Shown here: positions 26,229-34,686 of the stretch, piece after piece
Numbering within the stretch: position 1 is the first letter of the stretch
How the letters are laid out: each line of letters begins with the position of its first letter
Assembly: GCF_001921215.1 (NCBI RefSeq)
Contig: NZ_MSIF01000020.1
Span: 95,276 to 159,275, forward strand
DNA length: 64,000 nt
Origin: Actinophytocola xinjiangensis
GTDB taxonomy: Bacteria > Actinomycetota > Actinomycetes > Mycobacteriales > Pseudonocardiaceae
Reading direction: 5' to 3'
Translations under genes and position numbers: made by a program
The notes under the pieces: generated by a model
What the model was told of the DNA's origin: nothing
Databases searched by the model: none
The model's input: only the letters and a program-made list of their open reading frames with translations

Positions 26229-29200
26229 CGCGACGACTCGTGGAACGTGGCCAGCAGTGCGGTCCCGCGTGCCCGGGTCTCGGTCAGGGTGGCGTCCTTG
26301 ATGTCGCCGTAGCCCCGCACGTGCTCGGGCAGGCTGGCCAGTTCGACGGCGATCGCGTAGGTGTCCTGCGTGACCGAGGGCAGGATCTCGGTGATCAGCC
26401 GCTCGTACTCCCCGACCAGCGCCCGTTCCCGCCGCCGGTGTGCGGTATGTCCGAACAGGTCCAGTGGTCCGCCGCGCACGACCTTCAACGCGGCCAGCAC
26501 CCGCAGGGCTGGCAGCGCGAGCCGGCCGGGGATGGCGACCTTGCGCGGCCGGCCGGTGCGCCGGTCACGCGGGAAGAACCGTTGCGGCGCCAGGTTGATC
26601 GCGATCCGCCGGTGGCTGGTGAACTCGCCGCGCAGCTGCTCGGCGAACACCCCGTCGGTGTAGAGCCGGGCCACCTCGTACTCGTCCTTGTAGGCCATGA
26701 CCTTGAAGAAGTAGGTCGCCACGGCCCGCGACAGCGCGCCGTCGCCGGGGTCGGCGGCGACCGTCGCGTCGACCAGCGCGCGGTAGCGCCGGGCGTAGGC
26801 GCTGTTCTGGTAGGCGACCAGGCTCGCCGCGCGGTCCTCGGCGATCTCGGCGGCCCCTGGCTGGTCCGGCTCGGCGGGCGGCCCGGTGAGCGCGCCGGGG
26901 TCGGTGGCCAGCAGCCGGCCCAGCGCCAGCGCACGCCGGTTGGTGTCCACGGCGACGCCGTTGAGCTCGATCGCCCGGTCCAGGGCGGCGGGGGTGACGC
27001 CGAGCAGGCCGCGTTGCAGCGCGTGGCCGAGCATGAGCATCGTGGCCTCGACGTTCGCGCCGAGCGCGGCGCCGGCCAGCGCCTTGAACGGCAGCGCGAC
27101 GGTGTGCGCCGCGCGGTCCCGGATGGTGGCGACCACCGGCGCGGCGCTCAGGTCGAGGTCGGGGTCGGTGGCCAGGGCGGTGGTCGGCGCGACCGCGAGG
27201 TCCACCAGCGCCTGGGTGCGCTCGGCGGAGAGCAACGCGAGGATCGCCGGGTCGGCGGTGGTCAGCGGGTCGGCGGCGACCAGCACGTCGGCCGGGCCGA
27301 CCTGGCGGGCGTGCGCCGGCAGGTCGGGCCGGATCCGGATGTGGCTGCTCACCGGGCCGTTCTTCTGCGCCAGCCCGGTCTGGTTGAGCACGGTGACCTG
27401 CCGGCCGTCGAGGTGGGCGGCCATCCCCAGCACGGCCCCGGCGGTGGACACGCCGGTGCCGCCGATCCCGGTGATCAGCACGTCCGCGCCGCCGGTGGGC
27501 TCCGGCGGCGCCGGCAGGGCGGCGATCCGCCGGTCGAGCGCGGCGGTGTCGATCGACGGCGTGTCGGCCGGCGCGGCCACGCTCGGCACACCGCCGGTGA
27601 CCGTGACGAAGCTGGGGCAGTAGCCCTTCACGCAGGACAGGTCGAGGTTGCACGCCGCCTGGTCCACGCGGCGTTTGCGGCCGTGGGCGGTCTCCACCGG
27701 CGCGACGGCGATGCACGACGAGACGTGGTTGCAGTCCCCGCAGCCCTCGCAGACCCGTTCGTTGATCAGCACGCGGCTGGCGGGGGTGGGCAGCCGGTCA
27801 CGCTTGCGCAGCCGGCGGGCCTCGGCCGCGCAGAACTGGTCGTAGACGACGGCGGTCACGCCGGGGACGGTCCGCAGCCGTTCCTGCACCTCGGCCAGAC
27901 GGTCGCGGTGCACGACGGCGACCTCGCGGGGCAGCGCGCCGCGCGGGTAGCCGTGGGTGCCGTCGTTGACCACCACCACCTCGCCGACGCCCAGCGCCCG
28001 CAGCTGCGCCACGATCCCCGGCACCAGCTCGGCCCCGTCCTGGGACTCGCCCTCGATCGGCTGCCCGCCGGTCATGGCGATGGCGCCGTTGGCGAGGACC
28101 TTGTAGGTGATGTTCACCCCGGCGGCGACCGCCGCCCGCACGGCCAGCAGTCCGGAGTGGAAGTACGTGCCGTCGCCGAGGTTCTGGAACACGTGCCGCT
28201 CGCCGACGAACGGCGACATGCCGATCCAGGTGGCGCCCTCGCCGCCCATCTGGGTCAGCGTCAGGGTCTCCCGGTCGGGCATGCCCACGGCCATGCCGTG
28301 GCAGCCGATGCCGCCGAGCGCGACGCTGCCCTCGGGCACGGTGGTCGACAGGTTGTGCGGGCAGCCGGCGCAGAACCCGGCCTGGCGGGCCGGGGTGAGC
28401 AGTCGCAGCGGCGGCGGGACCGCGCGGCTGTGCGGCGGCGTCCAGCCGGGGGCGACGGTGGCGAGCCAGCGGGCGAGCAGCGGGCGGAGGGTGGCGGCGG
28501 TCAGCTCGCCGGTGGCCGGGACGAGCGGGCGGCCGTCGGTGTCGAGCTTGCCGGCCAGCCGGGGCCGGTCGGCCTGCCCGTAGAGCTGGCGGGCGAGCTG
28601 CTGTTCGATCAGCGGCTGCTTCTCCTCCACGACCAGCACGTCGCGCAGGCCATCGGCGAACTCCCGGGCGCCGGCCGGTTCCAGCGGCCAGCTCAGCGTG
28701 ATCCGGTACAGGCGCAGGCCGAGGCGTTCGCGGGCGGGTTCGTCGACGCCGAGCCGGTCGAGGGCCTCCCGCAGCTCCAGGTAGGTGCGGCCGGCGGCGG
28801 CGATGCCGATCCGGTCGCCGGCCGACGCGCGGTGCACGCGGTCGAGGCCGTTGAGCCGCCAGTACTCGCCGACGCGGGGGAGCCGGCGCTCGACGAGGCT
28901 GCGTTCCATCGCCAGCGCCGGCTTCGACCAGGCGACGTGGTCGCCGTCGGGCAGCGGGGTGTCGGGCAGCCGCACGTCCAGGCCGGTGGGCAGCTCGACC
29001 GAGGCGAAGCTGTCCATCAGGTTGGTGACGACCTTGAGGCCGACCCAGCAGCCGCTGGCCCGGGACATCGCCCATGCGTGCCGGCCGAGGGTGAGGACGT
29101 CGAGCAGGGTCGCCGGATTGACCACCGGGATGCCGGCGGCCATCAGCGTCGGCTCGCTCTGGTGGGCCAGCGACGAGGACTTCGCCGCCGGGTCGTCCCC

Positions 29201-29629
29201 GGCGACGACCAGCACGCCGCCGTGGCGGGCCACCCCGGCGAGGTTGCCGTGCTTGAGCGCGTCGCCGGAGCGGTCGACGCCGGGGCCCTTGCCGTACCAG
29301 AGGGCGAACACACCGTCGCGGCGGCTGCCGGGCAGCAGCGGGGCCTGCTGGGTGCCCAGGACGGCGGTGGCGGCGAGGTCCTCGTTGACCCCGGGTTCGA
29401 AGTGGACGTCCTCGGCGCTGAGCTGGGCGCGGGCGCGGCCCAGCTCCAGGTCGAGCCCGCCCAGCGGGGAGCCCCGGTAGCCCGAGACGTAGCCGCTGGT
29501 GTCGAGGCCGGCGCGCCGGTCGGCCCGGCGCTGCTCAAGGAGCAGGCGTACCAGTGCCTGGTCTCCGTTGAGCTGCACCCGGCCGGCCGGCCGTTCGTAG
29601 CGGTGCTCCAGCCGATAGGCCTCGTCCAT
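26225..29629 (-). CDS. Indolepyruvate:ferredoxin oxidoreductase family protein, fused subunits
   Basis: 1134 residues carrying both halves of a 2-oxoacid:ferredoxin oxidoreductase. The N-terminal two thirds is IorA-like (FCAGCPHN, and the TPP site IGCHGMAVGMPDR), a ferredoxin-type cysteine cluster CEGCGDC...C...C is near residue 630-660, and the C-terminal IorB/gamma domain begins at about 715 (LITGIGGTGVSTAG). It converts a 2-oxoacid (aryl- or branched-chain) to the acyl-CoA with reduction of ferredoxin. It is first in the operon with the Rieske oxygenase, SDR, hexapeptide protein and ACAD pair 3. Its promoter has both island operators. The reduced ferredoxin might feed the Rieske oxygenase. 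Confidence 0.92.
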   Translation of the reverse strand: MDEAYRLEHRYERPAGRVQLNGDQALVRLLLEQRRADRRAGLDTSGYVSGYRGSPLGGLDLELGRARAQLSAEDVHFEPGVNEDLAATAVLGTQQAPLLPGSRRDGVFALWYGKGPGVDRSGDALKHGNLAGVARHGGVLVVAGDDPAAKSSSLAHQSEPTLMAAGIPVVNPATLLDVLTLGRHAWAMSRASGCWVGLKVVTNLMDSFASVELPTGLDVRLPDTPLPDGDHVAWSKPALAMERSLVERRLPRVGEYWRLNGLDRVHRASAGDRIGIAAAGRTYLELREALDRLGVDEPARERLGLRLYRITLSWPLEPAGAREFADGLRDVLVVEEKQPLIEQQLARQLYGQADRPRLAGKLDTDGRPLVPATGELTAATLRPLLARWLATVAPGWTPPHSRAVPPPLRLLTPARQAGFCAGCPHNLSTTVPEGSVALGGIGCHGMAVGMPDRETLTLTQMGGEGATWIGMSPFVGERHVFQNLGDGTYFHSGLLAVRAAVAAGVNITYKVLANGAIAMTGGQPIEGESQDGAELVPGIVAQLRALGVGEVVVVNDGTHGYPRGALPREVAVVHRDRLAEVQERLRTVPGVTAVVYDQFCAAEARRLRKRDRLPTPASRVLINERVCEGCGDCNHVSSCIAVAPVETAHGRKRRVDQAACNLDLSCVKGYCPSFVTVTGGVPSVAAPADTPSIDTAALDRRIAALPAPPEPTGGADVLITGIGGTGVSTAGAVLGMAAHLDGRQVTVLNQTGLAQKNGPVSSHIRIRPDLPAHARQVGPADVLVAADPLTTADPAILALLSAERTQALVDLAVAPTTALATDPDLDLSAAPVVATIRDRAAHTVALPFKALAGAALGANVEATMLMLGHALQRGLLGVTPAALDRAIELNGVAVDTNRRALALGRLLATDPGALTGPPAEPDQPGAAEIAEDRAASLVAYQNSAYARRYRALVDATVAADPGDGALSRAVATYFFKVMAYKDEYEVARLYTDGVFAEQLRGEFTSHRRIAINLAPQRFFPRDRRTGRPRKVAIPGRLALPALRVLAALKVVRGGPLDLFGHTAHRRRERALVGEYERLITEILPSVTQDTYAIAVELASLPEHVRGYGDIKDATLTETRARGTALLATFHESSR

Positions 29630-29631
29630 AC

Positions 29632-29650
29632 CAACCCCTTGGTCGGGAAC
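29632..29650. promoter_or_regulatory. CAACC-n4-GGTnGG operator, site D, upstream of the oxidoreductase operon
   Basis: CAACCCCTTGGTCGGGAAC aligns at 13 of 19 positions with site A. It lies immediately upstream of the GTG/ATG region of the fused oxidoreductase gene (start 29629), 11 bases from the ATCAT palindrome. Confidence 0.5.
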
Positions 29651-29661
29651 GAAGCCAACTT

Positions 29662-29675
29662 ATCATATAGATGAT
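29662..29675. promoter_or_regulatory. ATCAT-n4-ATGAT operator upstream of the oxidoreductase operon
   Basis: Exact 14-base match to the site at 10190 (ATCAT-ATAG-ATGAT). It overlaps the last codons and stop of the ssuD gene, showing that the sequence is conserved despite also coding there. An identical 14-mer at two distant promoters of the same island is unlikely by chance in DNA this GC-rich. Confidence 0.6.
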
Positions 29676-30796
29676 TTGGACTGCAGCAGTTCGTCTGACG
29701 TCAGACCACGCCGATCAAGCTCCGGCCGCACCCCTTCGGCGAACCAGTAGGCCTCCTCCAGGTGCGGGTAGCCGGAGAGGACGAACTCGTCGATGCCCAA
29801 CGCGTGGTACTCGGCGATCCGCTCGGCCACCTCCGCGTGGCTGCCGACCAGCGCGGTGCCGGCCCCGCCGCGCACCAGCCCGACCCCCGCCCACAGGTTC
29901 GGGTGGATCTCCAGCCCGCGCACGCCCCGGTCGAGCCCGCCGCCGTGCAACGCGACCATCCGCCGCTGCCCGACCGACTCGCTCGCGGACAGCTGCTCCT
30001 GGGCCCGGCGCACCTGCACGGGGTCGAGCGCGGCCAGCAACCGCGCCGCCTCGGCCCACGCCTGCTCGGCGGTGTCCCGGGTGATGACGTGCAGCCGGAT
30101 ACCGAAACGCACCGTGCGCCCCGCCGCCTCCGCCAGCGCCCGCACCGAGCCGATCTTCTCCGCGACCTGCTCCGGCGGCTCACCCCAGGTCAGGTACACG
30201 TCGGCGTGCCGGGCGGCGACCGGCAACGCCGCCGGCGACGAGCCGCCGAAGTAGATCCCCGGCACCGGGTCCGGCGGCGCGAGCACGGTCGCGCCGGCCA
30301 CCGTGAGGTGCTCGCCGGCGAAGTCGAACGGCTCACCGCCCCACGCGCCACGCACGATGGTCAGGAACTCGTCGGTGCGGGCGTAGCGGGCGTCGTGGTC
30401 GTGCCAGTCACCGAAGCGGCGCTGCTCGACCGCGTCACCGCCGGTGACCACGTTGAGCAGCAGCCGGCCGCCGGAGATCCGCTGGTAGCTGGCCGCCATC
30501 TGGGCCGCCAGCGTCGGCGAGACGATCCCGGGCCGGAAGGCCACCAGGAACTTCAGCGTGCGGGTCTCGCGGATGAGCGCGGCGGTGGTCAGCCAGGCGT
30601 CCTCGCACCACGTGCCGGTCGGCGTGAGCACCCCGGCGAACCCCAGCCGCTCGGCCGCCGAGGCGACCTGGGCCAGGTAGTCGATGTCCGGACCACGGGC
30701 GGCGGCCGGCCCGAGCGACTTGTTGGCGTGGAAGCGTTCCACGATCGTGCGACCGTCGCCGGAGGTCGGCAGGAACCAGTGCAGGCGCAGCGTCAC
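29663..30796 (-). CDS. ssuD: FMNH2-dependent alkanesulfonate monooxygenase (SsuD)
   Basis: 377 residues from GTG 30796, overlapping the ssuA stop (GTGA). A luciferase-like monooxygenase: N-terminal HWFLPTSGDGRTI, TGTWCEDAWLT with the SsuD-type active-site Cys (about residue 57), LLNVVTGGD and LRLHVITRD with the catalytic His (about 230). Length matches E. coli SsuD. It desulfonates alkanesulfonates to aldehyde and sulfite, providing sulfur. Its C-terminal codons overlap the ATCAT operator of the next operon. The flavin reductase SsuE is not in the window. Confidence 0.92.
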   Translation of the reverse strand: MTLRLHWFLPTSGDGRTIVERFHANKSLGPAAARGPDIDYLAQVASAAERLGFAGVLTPTGTWCEDAWLTTAALIRETRTLKFLVAFRPGIVSPTLAAQMAASYQRISGGRLLLNVVTGGDAVEQRRFGDWHDHDARYARTDEFLTIVRGAWGGEPFDFAGEHLTVAGATVLAPPDPVPGIYFGGSSPAALPVAARHADVYLTWGEPPEQVAEKIGSVRALAEAAGRTVRFGIRLHVITRDTAEQAWAEAARLLAALDPVQVRRAQEQLSASESVGQRRMVALHGGGLDRGVRGLEIHPNLWAGVGLVRGGAGTALVGSHAEVAERIAEYHALGIDEFVLSGYPHLEEAYWFAEGVRPELDRRGLTSDELLQSKSSI

Positions 30797-31800
30797 CTGG
30801 CCACCTCCCCGGCCAGCGCCGCGACATAGCGCCGGTCGACGAACGCCGCGAAGTCGACCTCGCCCGGCAGGACCTTCGCCCCGGTGAACGCGTCGGCCAA
30901 CTCCTGCTGGGAGGCGACCACCTCGTCGTCGAGCGGCACCGGGACGTCCGGCCCGTTGTCCACCGCCGCCCGCGCCACCGCCGGATCGAGCCCGGTCTCC
31001 CGTGCCCACACCCGCGCCCACTCCTGCCGGTGGCCGTCGGCCCACCGCTCGGCCCTGGCGTGCCGCGTGACGAACTCGGCGATCGCCGTGTGCCGCGCCG
31101 GGTCCGCCAACGACTCCCGACCGGCCGCCAGGAACGAGTACCCGTTGGCGATGCCCTCCCCGTCGGCCAGCACCCGAGCCCGCGCCTGGCCGATCGCCTG
31201 CGCGGTGTAGGGGTCCCACACGGCCCAGGCGTCCAGCTCCCCCTGCCGGAACGCCCCGTAGGCGTCGGCCGGCTGCAGGAACGAGAACGTGACGTCGTCG
31301 ACGGACAGCCCCGCCCTGGTCAGGTTCAGCAACACCTGGCCGTGCGCCGAACTCCCCTTGGCCACGCCGATCGTCCTTCCCCGCAGATCAGCCACCTTTC
31401 GCAACGGCGACCCGTCGGGCACGAGAACCGCGTCCCCCCGCACGCCGCCCCGCGAACTGGCGACCACCGCCAGCTTCGCGTTCGCGGCGGCCGCGAAGAT
31501 CGGCGGCGTGTTACCGACCCGGCCGATGTCCGCGCCGCCGGCCGAGATCGCCTCCAGCAACGGCGGCCCGGAGGTGAATGTCGACCACTCGATCTCGTAG
31601 GGCAGGTCGTCCAGCAGCCCGGCGGCGGTCAACAGGGCCTGCGAGCCTCCTTTCTGGTCGGCCACCCGCAACGTGACCCCCGCCAGTTCCCCGGCGTCGA
31701 CCTCGTCCGGCACACCCTGGTCCACGGGCGTCGTCCCCGCCCCACACGCGGTGATCGCCACGGTCAGCAGTAACAGCCCGGCCGCCTCACGTACTCGCAC
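30793..31800 (-). CDS. ssuA: Alkanesulfonate ABC transporter substrate-binding lipoprotein (SsuA)
   Basis: 335 residues, GTG start within the end of ssuB (14-base overlap). The N-terminus is a lipoprotein signal with lipobox ITAC (Cys about 19). The mature part is a type 2 periplasmic-binding fold of the SsuA/THI5 family (VADQKGGSQALLTAAGLL, GRTIGVAKGSSAHGQVLLNL, ELDAWAVWDPYTAQA). It captures sulfonates outside the membrane for SsuBC. Confidence 0.92.
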   Translation of the reverse strand: MRVREAAGLLLLTVAITACGAGTTPVDQGVPDEVDAGELAGVTLRVADQKGGSQALLTAAGLLDDLPYEIEWSTFTSGPPLLEAISAGGADIGRVGNTPPIFAAAANAKLAVVASSRGGVRGDAVLVPDGSPLRKVADLRGRTIGVAKGSSAHGQVLLNLTRAGLSVDDVTFSFLQPADAYGAFRQGELDAWAVWDPYTAQAIGQARARVLADGEGIANGYSFLAAGRESLADPARHTAIAEFVTRHARAERWADGHRQEWARVWARETGLDPAVARAAVDNGPDVPVPLDDEVVASQQELADAFTGAKVLPGEVDFAAFVDRRYVAALAGEVAR

Positions 31801-32497
31801 GTTCGGTCACTCCCAATCCGTTCAGTACCAGTCCACGCACGTCGGCGTGGTCGACCGCCCGGCGGGGGCGCCGGCTGGTCAGGATGTGTTCGGCGGTGAT
31901 CACGCCACCGTCGAGAATCAGCACACGGTCGGCGAGCAGCAGGGCCTCGTCGACGTCGTGGGTCACCAGCAGAACGCCGGGCCGGTGGCGTTGCCACAGG
32001 TCCACCACCAGCTCGTGCATGGCGATCCGGGTGAGGGCGTCCAGGGCGCCGAACGGTTCGTCGAGCAGGAGGAGATCGGGTTCCCGCACCAGGGCCCTGG
32101 CCAGCGACAGTCGTTGCGCCTCACCGCCGGACAGGGTGCGCGGCCAGGCGTCGGCGAGGTGCCCGAGCTGGACCTCGTCCAGTGCCCGCTCGGCCAGCGC
32201 GCGGTCGGTCCCCCGGCCGCGCAGCCCGAGCACGACGTTGCGCCACACCCGCCGCCATGGCAGCAACCGGGGCTGCTGAAAAGCGACCGAAACCCGCCCC
32301 TTCACCGAGATCCGCCCGTCGGCGGCCGGATCAAGCCCCGCCAACACCCGCAACAACGTCGACTTCCCGGAGCCGCTGCGCCCCAACAGGGCGACGAACT
32401 CCCCCGCCCCGATCGTCACGTCAAGTCCCGACAGGACGGTCCGATTCCCGAAGCTCCGAACGAGCCCGTTGACCTCGACGGTCAGCTCTGCCGCCAC
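31787..32497 (-). CDS. ssuB: Alkanesulfonate ABC transporter ATP-binding protein (SsuB)
   Basis: 236 residues with Walker A GRSGSGKST, the Q-loop QQPRLLPW characteristic of nitrate/sulfonate/taurine ATPases, signature LSGGEAQRLSLA, Walker B LLLLDEPFGALDA and switch His in LLVTHDVDEA. It overlaps ssuC by 16 bases and ssuA by 14, indicating tight coupling. Confidence 0.93.
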   Translation of the reverse strand: MAAELTVEVNGLVRSFGNRTVLSGLDVTIGAGEFVALLGRSGSGKSTLLRVLAGLDPAADGRISVKGRVSVAFQQPRLLPWRRVWRNVVLGLRGRGTDRALAERALDEVQLGHLADAWPRTLSGGEAQRLSLARALVREPDLLLLDEPFGALDALTRIAMHELVVDLWQRHRPGVLLVTHDVDEALLLADRVLILDGGVITAEHILTSRRPRRAVDHADVRGLVLNGLGVTERAST

Positions 32498-33288
32498 CGC
32501 AACGCCCTCCTCTCCACCAGACGGACCACAGCGTCGGTAACCAGCCCCAGCACGGCGTAGACGATCAACCCCACGACGATCACGTCGGTCCGCAGGAACT
32601 CCCGCGCGTTGTTGATCAGATAGCCCAATCCCGCGTCGGCGTTGACCGTTTCCCCGACGATCAACGCCAACCAGGCGATCCCCAACGACTGCCGCAACCC
32701 CACCAACGCCTGCGGCACGGCGGCGGGAAGGATCACGTGCCAGAGCCGCTCGAACCGGGTGAACCCCAACGCCCGGGAGGCCTCGACGAGCTGGTCATCG
32801 GCGTTGCGAATCCCGGAGTGCACGTTGAGGTAGAGCGGAAAAGCCACGCCCAACGCCACCAGAACGATCTTCGGTGCCTCCCCGATCCCGAACCACAGGA
32901 TCAGCAGCGGGATGAGCCCGAGGAACGGCAGGGTGCGCAGCATCTGCACCGGCGGATCGATGAGCACATTGCCCCAACTGGACAACCCGGCGACGATCCC
33001 CAGCAGGAGCGCGACACCGGCGCCCACCAGGAACCCGAGCCCGACCCGCCCGATCGACACCACGAACGCCTCCCCGAGTTCCCCGGAGCGCGCCGTGTCC
33101 ACACCGGCGCGCAGCACGGTGAGCGGAGAACTGAGCTTGTCCTCGGTGAGAAGCCCGGTGGCGCTGGCGGCCTGCCACAACAGGATCAACGCCACCGGAC
33201 TGATCCATCGCCGCAGGTCCGGCAACCGCGCCCGCCGCTCCCGAACCTCCGCCGGAGCCACCGCCGGCACCTGAGTGGTGATCGACAC
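32482..33288 (-). CDS. ssuC: Alkanesulfonate ABC transporter permease (SsuC)
   Basis: 268 residues from GTG 33288, placed by the GGGAGGGG ribosome-binding site; the frame is open 24 codons further but without support. About six membrane segments and the binding-protein-dependent permease EAA-type loop (VEASRALGFTRFERLWHVILPAAVPQ). First gene of the ssuCBAD operon. Confidence 0.92.
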   Translation of the reverse strand: MSITTQVPAVAPAEVRERRARLPDLRRWISPVALILLWQAASATGLLTEDKLSSPLTVLRAGVDTARSGELGEAFVVSIGRVGLGFLVGAGVALLLGIVAGLSSWGNVLIDPPVQMLRTLPFLGLIPLLILWFGIGEAPKIVLVALGVAFPLYLNVHSGIRNADDQLVEASRALGFTRFERLWHVILPAAVPQALVGLRQSLGIAWLALIVGETVNADAGLGYLINNAREFLRTDVIVVGLIVYAVLGLVTDAVVRLVERRALRWRQS

Positions 33289-33341
33289 GACCCCTCCCGT
33301 CCTCTGCCCTGGGTCCCCCGACGCTAGAGCCCACGAAGACA

Positions 33342-33362
33342 ATGTGGGAACCCATTCCACAT
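33342..33362. promoter_or_regulatory. Perfect inverted repeat ATGTGG-n9-CCACAT upstream of the ssu operon
   Basis: Six-base arms at 33342-33347 and 33357-33362, 54 bases upstream of the ssuC start, in the 162-base gap between ssuC and the GT87 gene. Likely operator for a sulfur-responsive regulator. The rest of the gap shows nothing else I can name. Confidence 0.5.
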
Positions 33363-33450
33363 AGTGGAGCAGTGGGGATGACGAGGAAGGTCGTCGTCAG
33401 GTCGCCACGGCTGGCGGCCCGCGCGGGAGATTCGGGGCGCGCCCCGTGGT

Positions 33451-34605
33451 TCAGGAGGCGGCTCGCGCGGGGTTCGGCAGACCGACCCGCCTGCCCACCG
33501 CCGCCCAACACAGGAACCCCAACGCGGCAAGCAGATAGCTGTTCCCCAGCACGTGCTGCCACCACACCCAGTCCAACTCCCGGTCCCGCCCGTAGGGCAG
33601 GTACCGATGCCCCACCGCGAACACCGCCGCCACCACCACGGCGCCGTACCACCGGTCCCCGCGCAACCCCCAGGCCACCACCGCCGGCACGACCCACACC
33701 CAGTGGTGCGACCACGACACCGGCGACACCGCCAAACCCGCCGCCGCCACCACCAGCAACGCCGTCACCGGTTCGTCGGCCCGCCGCGCCCCCTGCCAGG
33801 CCAACCCCAACACCGCCACGGCCAGCAACAACCACGCGGCCTGCGTCAACCCGGCCGACAGGTCGAACCGGCTCAACGCGCCCCGTAACGACTGGTTGGT
33901 CGCGAAATCCGCCCCGCCGATCCGGTTGGGATCGAACACCGTGGTGTACCAGTAGACGACACTGTCCCGAGGTGCCACCAGAAACCCGACCCCGGTCACC
34001 CCCACGAACGTCCCGACCGCCGTCGCCGCCGGCACGTACTGGCGCCGGGCCAGGAAGTACAGCACGAACACGGCCGGCGTGAGCTTGACCGCCGCCGCGA
34101 TCCCGATCAGCAGTCCACGCGGGTAACGCGTGCGGGGTAACAGACAGTCGAGAGCCACCAGGCCCATCAGCAGCAGGTTGACCTGCCCGTAGGTCAACGT
34201 CACCCGCACCGGTTCGACCAGCAGCGCGGCGGCCACCACCGCCACGGCCACCAGCGGCCCGGGTAACCGCTCACCGACCGTCCCCGGCACGGCGAACAGG
34301 GTGGAGACCGTCAACGCCACCAGCCCCACGACCGTCAACACCAACGCCGCCACCACGAACGGCATGACCGCCAGCGCACTGAACAGCACCGCCGCCACCG
34401 GCGGATAGGTGAACGGCAACCAGGACGGAAAATCCTGGGTGTACAAGGAGATCCCCCGTAACCACGCCGAGCCGCCCGCGCGGTACACCTTCAGATCCGG
34501 TAACGCCCCCGGAATGGTCAGACAGGTGACCAACACGAACACCAGAACGGCGACAACCCCACCGCACCACCACCACACCGTCGGGCGGCGGGTCACTGCC
34601 CTCAC
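33451..34605 (-). CDS. GT87-family polyprenyl-phosphate mannosyltransferase-like membrane protein
   Basis: 384 residues, GTG start with a near-perfect GGAGGT ribosome-binding site 6 bases upstream. Ten or more hydrophobic segments. The extracytoplasmic acid after the first segment (ALPDLKVYRAGG) and the FTYPPVAAVLF, TYGQVNLLLMGLVALD and AAAVKLTPAVFVLYFL motifs are those of DUF2029/GT87 alpha-(1,2)-mannosyltransferases such as PimE. It probably adds mannose to a lipoglycan or secreted protein from polyprenyl-phosphate mannose. Confidence 0.9.
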   Translation of the reverse strand: MRAVTRRPTVWWWCGGVVAVLVFVLVTCLTIPGALPDLKVYRAGGSAWLRGISLYTQDFPSWLPFTYPPVAAVLFSALAVMPFVVAALVLTVVGLVALTVSTLFAVPGTVGERLPGPLVAVAVVAAALLVEPVRVTLTYGQVNLLLMGLVALDCLLPRTRYPRGLLIGIAAAVKLTPAVFVLYFLARRQYVPAATAVGTFVGVTGVGFLVAPRDSVVYWYTTVFDPNRIGGADFATNQSLRGALSRFDLSAGLTQAAWLLLAVAVLGLAWQGARRADEPVTALLVVAAAGLAVSPVSWSHHWVWVVPAVVAWGLRGDRWYGAVVVAAVFAVGHRYLPYGRDRELDWVWWQHVLGNSYLLAALGFLCWAAVGRRVGLPNPARAAS

Positions 34606-34686
34606 CAGCGGACCTCCGGCAAACAGGGAACGGACGGCCCGGAAAAGCCTACGGCGTCGGCAGTTCCGCGCCGGAGGGACCCGAAG

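Noticed and set aside
25931..29674. A 1247-codon open frame antisense to the fused oxidoreductase gene
   Set aside because: The translation is Gly/Arg/Gln/Pro-rich without any domain, while the opposite strand encodes a full 1134-residue enzyme with intact motifs; long antisense frames are expected at this GC content.
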